The translations under genes and the position numbers were made by a program. This document shows positions 1 to 5,542 of a stretch of DNA of 7,636 nt, in pieces. Positions within the stretch are counted from its first letter, which is position 1. Every line of letters starts with the position of its first letter. A model generated the notes under the pieces. The model was not told the origin of the DNA. It ran no database searches and saw only the letters and a program-made list of their open reading frames with translations. The stretch comes from an uncultured Lachnospiraceae bacterium (GTDB lineage: Bacteria; Bacillota; Clostridia; Lachnospirales; Lachnospiraceae), in the NCBI GenBank assembly GCA_900555195.1, contig USKC01000145.1, positions 1 through 7,636 of the forward strand, given 5' to 3'.

Positions 1-105
1 GGTTTTTCCGGAGCACGCTCTCGCTCGGCTTCAAACGTAGCGGCATATAGCGCGCCAAAAGACGGCGCGTAAGTGCCGACGTTTTCAGACGGCTCCGGAA
101 AAACC
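1..105. repeat. Nested palindromic element (long imperfect hairpin)
   Basis: Bases 1-14 (GGTTTTTCCGGAGC) are the exact reverse complement of 92-105. Inside are further nested paired blocks: AAACGT 33-38 with ACGTTT 79-84, CGGCA 41-45 with TGCCG 74-78, and CGCGCC 51-56 with GGCGCG 64-69, around a 7-base loop AAAAGAC at 57-63. Only short internal loops (39-40, 46-50/70-73) and one larger asymmetric loop (15-32/85-91) interrupt the pairing. Either strand would fold into a long hairpin. The outer arms carry T before and A after the stem on both strands, so it does not look like an intrinsic terminator. It lies about 90 bases downstream of the carboxypeptidase stop codon and begins at the window edge, so it may extend further left. 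It could be a dispersed intergenic repeat, a MITE-like element or a structured RNA. The pairing is directly visible; the identity is unknown. Confidence 0.65.
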
Positions 106-192
106 TATGGCGCCGGGCAGAAAGGGACGGAGGGCGCTGTGCCTGCCGCATTCGGACTGGGTATCTGAACCGTTCATCATCCCGCACCGCTT

Positions 193-1506
193 TCAGGGAA
201 GAAATTCTTTCAGGATCTGTTCCAGGCAGTAGCGGTATGTTATGATATCCACTGCGCTGCGCGTCGTAATGGGGAGCTGGGCGTAGAGGATGTCATTTAC
301 ATAATAGGACTGCCACCCCACTGTCGTTCCCGCCTCTACCGGCGCCTGCAGGCTTTCCGGCAGTTCCAGATGTGTGCGGATCGCATCTTCAGGTGACAGC
401 AGAAGGGTCAGTTCCTCCCTGGCCAGAAAAAGGCTGACCGACTCTTCAACGCCTTCCGTCACTGAAAGCTGTGGCAGCTGCTGGGGCTGATAGATATCCT
501 GTTTCTCATAATGGCTCAGTCCATATTCGTAGAGCAGCGAGGCATCATGCCATTTCCAGCTTTTGTTATTTGGCCAGCCGCAGGCGAGCAGCGCGATGGC
601 AAAGGTTTTCCCGTCCCTCGAAAGCGCCCCCACATAGCAGTATCCTGCCTTAGAGGTAAATCCCGTCTTGCCCGACAGCGCTCCTTCCATCATGTTGAGG
701 AATGCATTGTGATTGACACAGGAATAGGAATTTCCGCCCTGCCGCCACTGGTTCTTCTCATCCAGCATATAATCGGTAAATGTATAGGAAGGAGTCCGGG
801 TAATCTCCAGAAACGCTTCTTTCTCGGGCGACTGGGTCACACAATAACGCATTATTTTCGCCAGATCTGCCGCCGTGGTGGAGTGCTGGCGTTCCACCGT
901 ATTCCCCTCTCCATCTGTTAGCGTCAGGATCGCATCCAGACCATTTGGGGTCACAAAAAACGTATCCTCACAGCCGATTTCTTCCGCCTTATTATTCATC
1001 AGGGCGGCAAAACGAAGCACTGCTTCCTTGCTCTCTTCCTCCGTATTATCCACGCTGCGTTTTCCTCCCCCGGCGAGCATATTGCCGATATGCTCCGCAA
1101 TAATGGCGGCGGAATCATTGTGTGATTCCAGCATCAGGGAATAGAGCAAGTCTTTCAGCAAAAACACCTGCCCCTTACGCGCGCCCAGATGCACCTTCGG
1201 CATTCCTGCTGCATAAGAAGAAACAGAGACATAATCTTCCGGATCCGCTTGCTCCAGCGCCAGGATACATGTCATGATTTTGGTCGTGCTCGCCATGGGA
1301 AGAACCTGATTTCCATTTTTTTCCAACAAAATACGCCCGTTATCCGCATCCATCAGGACTGCGGACAGGGCGTATAATGCACTGGTTGTACTGTTTTTAT
1401 CCTCCCCAGCCGCACAGACAGCAAAAGGCTGTACGGCGAAGAGGGAAAGCGTCACAAGAAGGACGGCCCAGGAAAGCATTTTAACGCATAAAGATCTGAA
1501 TCGCAT
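193..1506 (-). CDS. D-alanyl-D-alanine carboxypeptidase (PBP5/DacF family, S11)
   Basis: Secreted serine D,D-carboxypeptidase that trims the terminal D-Ala from peptidoglycan pentapeptides outside the cell membrane. It has 437 residues. An N-terminal signal peptide has a basic start (R2, R4, K9) and a hydrophobic core at about 11-30, with probable cleavage near VCAA-G34. All three penicillin-binding motifs are present: SxxK as STTK at 73-76, SxN as SHN at 128-130, and KTG at 280-282. A PBP5-type C-terminal beta domain follows at about 345-425. Compared with the paralogue at 5543-6892 it carries two extra stretches, an acidic loop at about 143-163 and a loop at about 193-207. The ATG at 1504-1506 has only a weak ribosome binding site; Met10 would lose the charged n-region of the signal, so Met1 is preferred. 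The gene starts 52 nt after the flotillin stop and may be cotranscribed with it. A TATAGT hexamer at 1531-1536 could be a -10 box but has no good -35. No strong terminator follows the stop. Confidence 0.93.
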   Translation of the reverse strand: MRFRSLCVKMLSWAVLLVTLSLFAVQPFAVCAAGEDKNSTTSALYALSAVLMDADNGRILLEKNGNQVLPMASTTKIMTCILALEQADPEDYVSVSSYAAGMPKVHLGARKGQVFLLKDLLYSLMLESHNDSAAIIAEHIGNMLAGGGKRSVDNTEEESKEAVLRFAALMNNKAEEIGCEDTFFVTPNGLDAILTLTDGEGNTVERQHSTTAADLAKIMRYCVTQSPEKEAFLEITRTPSYTFTDYMLDEKNQWRQGGNSYSCVNHNAFLNMMEGALSGKTGFTSKAGYCYVGALSRDGKTFAIALLACGWPNNKSWKWHDASLLYEYGLSHYEKQDIYQPQQLPQLSVTEGVEESVSLFLAREELTLLLSPEDAIRTHLELPESLQAPVEAGTTVGWQSYYVNDILYAQLPITTRSAVDIITYRYCLEQILKEFLP

Positions 1507-1558
1507 GCTGCTACCCGTAAGAAAAATGTTACTATATCTTATTGGCCGTCCGGCCCAT

Positions 1559-3049
1559 TTATGCTTCCGTTTCTTCCTGCAGCACGGCGGCCGTTTCTGT
1601 CGGGTTCGGATTCGCCGTGTTGTTAATGGTAATGTTCCGGTTCACCGCTGCGTCATAGGTGCCTGCCTTGACGATTTCCGCCATGTCGATCCCCACCGTC
1701 TCTTTCATCGTATCAAACAGCTTGGCCATAACCGCAGGCACATGATCCGCTACGGAAGAAACACCGCTGGCATCGCTGCCTCCGATAATGGTAATCTTGT
1801 CGATCTGCGACAGCGGCTCGGCGATTTTTCCTGCGATATCAGGAAGAACCTGAATCAACATCTCTGCCATTGCCGCATTATTGTATTTCTGATAGGCGAG
1901 CGCCTTTTTCTCCATGGCTTCTGCTTCCGCCACACCTTTCGCCCGGATGGCTTCCGCTTCTGCTTCACCGACCATACGAATACCTGCAGCCTCCTGCTCC
2001 TTGGCAAATTTCTCCGCTTCCGCCGTGGCCTTCATTGCAAGGGCGCTCTTTTCCGTCTCGAATTTCTCCGCTTCTGCTCTCTTCTGGCGTTCGTATAACT
2101 CCGCCTCAGATTGCTGCTGACGGGCATACCTGTCCGCTTCGGCTTTCTTTTTCACCTGCGCATCCAGGGCTTTTTCCTGCACTTCGGCTTCGCGTTCCTT
2201 CAGGATAACTTCCTTTTCCTGTTTGGCAATGCTGGCCTCTGCTGTGGCGATCTCAATGGTCTTTCTCTGCGCCTGCTGCTGGATGCTGTACGCAGCATCC
2301 GCTTCCGCCTTCTTGGTATCCTCCAGCTTCTTCAGTTCGGACTTCTGCAGGGAAAGCTCGTTATTCTTCTTCGCGATTTCCCGCTCCGCATTGATCCGGG
2401 CATCGTTCGCCTGACGATCCGCTTCCGCTTTAGCCACCGCGATTTCTTTCTCCGCCTCAGCCTTGGCGATCGCCGCCTTCTTCTTGATCTGGGAAATGTT
2501 GTCGATACCCAGATCCTCTATCACGCCGTTGGAATCAGAAAAATTCTGGACATTGAAGCTGACGATATCCAGGCCCATGGCAGCCAGGTCAGGCTCCGCA
2601 TTCTCCTTCACCAGATTGGCGAATTTCTGTCTGTCGCTGACCATTTCCTCCAGTCTCATGCGGCCAACGATCTCTCGCATATTTCCTTCCAGAACTTCCC
2701 TGGCAATAGCAGCGATATACTGCGTGTTCTGATTCAGGAAGTTCTCCGCCGCCTGCGCCAGACGCGGCGGATCGCTGGAAATTTTCACGTTCACCGCTGC
2801 ATCCACCTGAATATTAATATAATCCGCCGTCGGAACCGCATTGGTGGTCTTGACATCAATGGCGATCAGCTTCAGGCTCAGCTTATCCAGCCTTTCCAGG
2901 AATGGAATTTTGATACTCGCTTTCCCGATTATGATCTTTTTCCGAAGGCCGGAGATAATAAACGCCGTATCCGGCGGCGCTTTCTTGTAACCGGAAAATA
3001 CAATGGCAATGATCAGAATAATCACAACGCCTACAATGATGAATAACAT
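1559..3049 (-). CDS. floT: Flotillin-like SPFH-domain protein (FloT/YuaG type)
   Basis: Membrane-associated scaffold of the flotillin family; bacterial flotillins oligomerise in membrane microdomains and affect fluidity and assembly of membrane complexes. The 496-residue product is close to the usual length of about 500. An N-terminal hydrophobic segment at 2-19 anchors it, an SPFH/PHB domain follows at about 25-190 (including IPFLERLDKLSLKLIAIDV and DIVSFNVQNFSD), then a long Ala/Glu/Lys-rich coiled coil at about 190-385 with many AEAE repeats, and a conserved C-terminal part at about 386-450 (QVLPDIAGKIAEPLSQIDKI, IIGG). The final 40 or so residues are Asn/Thr/Glu-rich and probably disordered. 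The ATG at 3047-3049 has an excellent AAGGAGG site (3057-3063) with 7-nt spacing. No NfeD-like gene, the usual flotillin neighbour, is visible in the window. A 165-nt gap separates it from scpB, so it may have its own promoter, though I see no clear one. Confidence 0.95.
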   Translation of the reverse strand: MLFIIVGVVIILIIAIVFSGYKKAPPDTAFIISGLRKKIIIGKASIKIPFLERLDKLSLKLIAIDVKTTNAVPTADYINIQVDAAVNVKISSDPPRLAQAAENFLNQNTQYIAAIAREVLEGNMREIVGRMRLEEMVSDRQKFANLVKENAEPDLAAMGLDIVSFNVQNFSDSNGVIEDLGIDNISQIKKKAAIAKAEAEKEIAVAKAEADRQANDARINAEREIAKKNNELSLQKSELKKLEDTKKAEADAAYSIQQQAQRKTIEIATAEASIAKQEKEVILKEREAEVQEKALDAQVKKKAEADRYARQQQSEAELYERQKRAEAEKFETEKSALAMKATAEAEKFAKEQEAAGIRMVGEAEAEAIRAKGVAEAEAMEKKALAYQKYNNAAMAEMLIQVLPDIAGKIAEPLSQIDKITIIGGSDASGVSSVADHVPAVMAKLFDTMKETVGIDMAEIVKAGTYDAAVNRNITINNTANPNPTETAAVLQEETEA

Positions 3050-3074
3050 ACCCTTTCCTCCTTCACTCCGCTTG

Positions 3075-3206
3075 TTATCTATGCTGCAGACCGCCTGGCC
3101 TTCCGCACTTTCTTCCGTTTCTCTGCAACGTACGAAGGTGTGCGTCTTGCCCCCTTGCGGTCATTGCCGCCCTTTTGACTGGCAACTTACCACAAACCGC
3201 CCGCAT
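3075..3206 (-). CDS. Doubtful small ORF, 43-residue basic peptide
   Basis: An open frame of 43 codons starts at ATG 3204-3206, 8 nt after the scpB stop, and ends at TAA 3075-3077. Upstream lies AGAGGAAGG directly before the ATG, a possible but closely spaced ribosome binding site. The peptide begins MRAVCGKLPVKRAAM and is rich in Arg and Gly, with no recognisable domain, signal or membrane segment. An overlapping frame on the same strand, without a usable start, reads through to the stop at about 3081-3083 and ends in a very basic stretch, KRKKVRKARRSAA. This leaves open a degraded or frameshifted basic peptide gene rather than an intact one. It could equally be chance in a GC-rich spacer. 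I do not recognise it and give no function. Confidence 0.15.
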   Translation of the reverse strand: MRAVCGKLPVKRAAMTARGQDAHLRTLQRNGRKCGRPGGLQHR

Positions 3207-3214
3207 CCTTCCTC

Positions 3215-3802
3215 TCAGATGTTCAGCGCAATCTTTGCCTCTTCCTCCGCTTCTTCCTTAAATTCTTCCAATTTCACTTCATTTAGCTGCGGAAGCTCTT
3301 CCAGGGATTTCACGCCGAAGGAACGCAGGAACTGTTCCGTTGTCCCAAACAGAAGAGGCCGCCCAGGCGCATCCATTCTCCCCAATTCCATCACCAGATC
3401 ATATTCAATCAACCGGTTGATCGCGTGATCGCTGTTCACGCCGCGGATCCTCTCCACATCCATCCTGGTCACCGGCTGCTTATAGGCAATGATGGAAAGC
3501 GTCTCCAGCAGCGCATCCGTCAGCACATATTTGTGAGGCGCTTTCGCCACTTTTACCAAATACTCATAGAATTCTCCCCGGGTACACATCTGAAACGCGC
3601 CGTCGAATTCCATGAGGCAGACGCCTCTTCCTTCTTCCTCCCATTTATCCTTCATCTCATATAGAATCTGTCTCGCCGTTTCCTTCTCTTCCTCTATCAC
3701 CTCTGCAAGCTTGTCCAGTTCAACAGCATCCCCCATGGCGAACAGAACCGCTTCAAGAACTGCTTCCTGCCGCTTACGCTCCATCTCCATCCATCCTCTC
3801 AT
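3215..3802 (-). CDS. scpB: Segregation and condensation protein B
   Basis: ScpB is the kite-type subunit of the SMC-ScpA-ScpB condensin-like complex. It works as a dimer with two winged-helix domains, bound to ScpA, in chromosome organisation and segregation in the cytoplasm. The product has up to 195 residues, normal for the family. The first winged-helix region covers about 10-85. The hallmark second region is clear: LETLSIIAYKQPVTR at 99-113, ERIRGVNSD at 117-125, and GRP-LFGTT at 148-155, followed by FLRSFGVKSLEELP at 158-171. The C terminus is acidic. The start is uncertain: Met1 (3800-3802), Met5 (3788-3790) and Met7 (3782-3784) are all possible. AGAGG lies 4 nt before Met5 and 10 nt before Met7, and homology to family N termini suggests one of these shorter forms. 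In every case it overlaps the end of scpA (29 nt for Met1, 11 nt for Met7), indicating translational coupling. Confidence 0.96.
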   Translation of the reverse strand: MRGWMEMERKRQEAVLEAVLFAMGDAVELDKLAEVIEEEKETARQILYEMKDKWEEEGRGVCLMEFDGAFQMCTRGEFYEYLVKVAKAPHKYVLTDALLETLSIIAYKQPVTRMDVERIRGVNSDHAINRLIEYDLVMELGRMDAPGRPLLFGTTEQFLRSFGVKSLEELPQLNEVKLEEFKEEAEEEAKIALNI

Positions 3803-4622
3803 CCGTATCTTCCGCCCCGGCCTCTCCGCCGCCTTCCGCCAGGGAAGTCAGCCGAAGGTTTTCCAATTCCTGTCCATCCGTCTTTTTGACCTGGATTTGA
3901 ATATCATCCTCCACATGCTCCTGTACAGCGCAGATCACGCCGGTTTTCATCAGTTCCAGCACCACAAGGAAGGTTACGATCTTGTCCATCCTGCTCTTCT
4001 GATTCTCCAAAAGTTCCCGAAAGCTCAGCTTGCTGTGGGTTCTGATGTAATCCGTCACATACCTCGCCTTTTGATCGATATTCACCTCTTCCTTTTCAAT
4101 CCTGCCGAAACGGCTGCGGACCGGATCCACTTTATCCTCCTGCCGCTTCAGGCAGGTTTTAAAAATCTCATTCAGACGGGACAGCGTCAGATCGCTCAGC
4201 AATTCCTCATAGTTCACAGGTTCCCGATACGCCGCCACCTCATCCGGCAGGGTTGGGCCTTTATAGAACACCTTCTCCGCGTCCATCTCCATGTCCTTTA
4301 ATTCATAAGACATGTATTTATATGCCTTGTATTCCAACAGTTTGGCAACCAGCTCCGCTCTCGGATCCTCTTCCTCTTCTTCCTCAGCCTCTTCCTTCGG
4401 CAGCAGCATCCTGCATTTGATATCAAGCAGAGTGGCTGCCATGACCAAAAATTCGCTCATCACGTTCATATCTTCGGATTCCATCTTGCGGATGGCGTCC
4501 AAATATTGTTCCGTGATCTCCACGATCGGGATATCTGTGATATCCACCCGGTTCTTTTCAATCAGACGCAGCAGAAGATCCAACGGGCCTTCAAATGCCT
4601 CCAGCTTTATCTCCAGCGCCAT
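3774..4622 (-). CDS. scpA: Segregation and condensation protein A
   Basis: ScpA is the kleisin subunit that bridges the two SMC heads and recruits ScpB, forming the bacterial chromosome-condensing complex. The 282-residue product is somewhat longer than the roughly 250 residues of the Bacillus protein. The N-terminal SMC-binding helical domain shows the typical FEGPLDLLLRLIEKN at 10-24 and VDITDIPIVEITEQYL at 26-41, then MSEFLVMAATLLDIKCRMLLP at about 55-75. A run of glutamates follows at about 77-86. The C-terminal winged helix, which contacts the other SMC head, is at about 186-232. A Gly/Asp/Glu-rich tail (263-282) accounts for part of the extra length and covers the overlap with scpB. The ATG at 4620-4622 lies 2 nt after the metallophosphoesterase stop and has AGGGAG at 4629-4634 with 6-nt spacing, so translation is probably coupled to the upstream gene. 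Confidence 0.97.
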   Translation of the reverse strand: MALEIKLEAFEGPLDLLLRLIEKNRVDITDIPIVEITEQYLDAIRKMESEDMNVMSEFLVMAATLLDIKCRMLLPKEEAEEEEEEDPRAELVAKLLEYKAYKYMSYELKDMEMDAEKVFYKGPTLPDEVAAYREPVNYEELLSDLTLSRLNEIFKTCLKRQEDKVDPVRSRFGRIEKEEVNIDQKARYVTDYIRTHSKLSFRELLENQKSRMDKIVTFLVVLELMKTGVICAVQEHVEDDIQIQVKKTDGQELENLRLTSLAEGGGEAGAEDTDERMDGDGA

Positions 4623-4624
4623 TC

Positions 4625-5485
4625 CTATCTCCCTTCCGGCTCCAGCCGCACGACGATCAGTTCTCCAGGATTAAACAGGCGGATCGGAATGGTATGGCTT
4701 CCAAGCCCTCTGCCCAGAACCATCCGGCTGTCCCCCTCTTCAAAAAGGCCGCCGTCATATTTGGGAAAAAGCCTCAAAGAAGGCGCCAGAACGCCGCCCA
4801 ACACGGGCAGGCGCATGATCCCTCCATGCACATGGCCGGATAAAACCAGCTTGGCGCCCCAATCCGCATACTGCGGAAAATAATCCGGATTATGCGCGAT
4901 CAGAAGCGGGTATTCTCCCGTTTTCGGTTCTCCCACCAAGCCATTCAGGTAGGAACGTTTCATCGGCCGTGTGCGAAATTTTCCGTAATACTCCAAACCG
5001 ATTTCCAGGCCATAAATCCGGATTCCCGGATCAGGCAGGAACACACTGTCATTTTCCAGCAGGATAACGCCACTTTTTAACAACGCATCCCGATACCTTT
5101 TATAAACATCCCCGTATCTTTTCGTTTCCACTTTCATCCGGTATTCATGGTTCCCGTTTGCATAATAAACCGGATATCTTCCTGCCAGCTTGCGCATGAG
5201 CTCCAAAGCCGGCTCAAAATTTCCTCCAACCTGCGAGGTGAGCATATCTCCCGCTACCAAAATGCTTTCCGGCTCCAACGATTCAATCGCCTGGAGCAGC
5301 CGCTCATTTCCCTCTCCGAACCGCTTATTATGCAGATCAGAAAGCATAACAAACCGATATGCTCTCTTCAGCCCCCTGCAGGGAATCCTATATTCTCTGA
5401 CCGCAAAGCGGTTGGAATCCCGAATCATGATCAGGATAAAAAACAGCGCCACCCCGCCTATCAGTCCGATCAAAATTTCAATCAC
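4625..5485 (-). CDS. Membrane-anchored metallophosphoesterase (YkuE/YaeI-like)
   Basis: Calcineurin-type metal-dependent phosphoesterase with one N-terminal membrane anchor (about 3-21). Residues of the dinuclear metal site are all visible: D50 and H52 in SDLHN, D80 in AGD, N112 and H113 in NGNHE, H198 in IAHNPD, and H218 and H220 in GHVHGG. The 286-residue length suits the YkuE/YaeI-like group, some members of which are linked to lipid or envelope phosphoesters. The substrate here cannot be read from the sequence. The start is GTG at 5483-5485, with AAAGGAG at 5493-5499 and 7-nt spacing. An ATG at 5487-5489 is out of frame, meets a stop after three codons, and is too close to the Shine-Dalgarno. 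The gene is the first of the cluster with scpA and scpB and is preceded by a candidate extended -10 promoter. Placement before scpA suggests coexpression rather than a shared pathway. Confidence 0.9.
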   Translation of the reverse strand: MIEILIGLIGGVALFFILIMIRDSNRFAVREYRIPCRGLKRAYRFVMLSDLHNKRFGEGNERLLQAIESLEPESILVAGDMLTSQVGGNFEPALELMRKLAGRYPVYYANGNHEYRMKVETKRYGDVYKRYRDALLKSGVILLENDSVFLPDPGIRIYGLEIGLEYYGKFRTRPMKRSYLNGLVGEPKTGEYPLLIAHNPDYFPQYADWGAKLVLSGHVHGGIMRLPVLGGVLAPSLRLFPKYDGGLFEEGDSRMVLGRGLGSHTIPIRLFNPGELIVVRLEPEGR

Positions 5486-5542
5486 TCATTTACTCCTTTG
5501 GATATAAAAGTTTCAAATAAAAGTATATCATATTTTCTTTTA
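5486..5542 (-). other. AT-rich intergenic region before the phosphoesterase-scpAB cluster
   Basis: These 57 bases are strikingly AT-rich compared with the surrounding coding DNA. They hold the candidate extended -10 promoter (5522-5530) and the AAAGGAG ribosome binding site (5493-5499). A small all-AT inverted repeat with single G/C ends, CTTTTA-TTA-TAAAAG at 5537-5551, spans the stop codon of the upstream carboxypeptidase. It is too weak to be a convincing terminator, so some read-through from that gene is possible. Confidence 0.5.
5522..5530 (-). promoter_or_regulatory. Candidate extended -10 promoter for phosphoesterase-scpA-scpB
   Basis: Read on the minus strand, this is TGATATACT, which matches the extended -10 pattern TGnTATAAT at all but one position of the hexamer. 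There is only a poor -35 match (TTTTAT at 17-nt spacing), which is tolerated in extended -10 promoters. Transcription would start near 5515, leaving about 30 nt of leader before the GTG at 5483-5485 with its AAAGGAG site. It lies in an AT-rich gap. This is inferred from consensus matching only. Confidence 0.4.

Noticed and set aside
106..192. Possible terminator between the left carboxypeptidase stop and the palindrome
   Set aside because: Short complementary blocks (GCGCC/GGCGC and GGCAG/CTGCC) exist but compete with one another, have long loops and lack a following U-tract.
1543..1554. GGCCGTCCGGCC hairpin after the flotillin stop as a terminator
   Set aside because: Only four to five base pairs with a tiny loop, and no U-tract follows on the minus strand (AATAAGATATAG); too weak to call.
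1505..2098. Plus-strand frame of 197 codons opposite the end of the flotillin gene
   Set aside because: Same antisense effect; the His/Arg/Phe/Cys-rich composition is typical of a shadow frame.
2000..2500. Repeated GCTTCCGC-like DNA words within the flotillin gene as a tandem repeat or CRISPR-like array
   Set aside because: They encode the irregular Ala-Glu repeats of the coiled coil and show no constant unit or spacer length.
2111..3046. Long plus-strand frame of 311 codons opposite the flotillin gene
   Set aside because: It is antisense to a clear flotillin whose biased Ala/Glu/Lys codons leave few stops on the other strand; the product is Leu/Arg/Phe-rich with no domain and no ribosome binding site was evident.
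3164..3185. TTGCC/GGCAA inverted repeat in the spacer after scpB
   Set aside because: Five base pairs around a 12-base loop with no U-tract; well within chance.
3612..4301. Plus-strand frame of 229 codons opposite scpA and scpB
   Set aside because: Both scpA and scpB are confirmed by family motifs on the minus strand, and this frame has no recognisable features.
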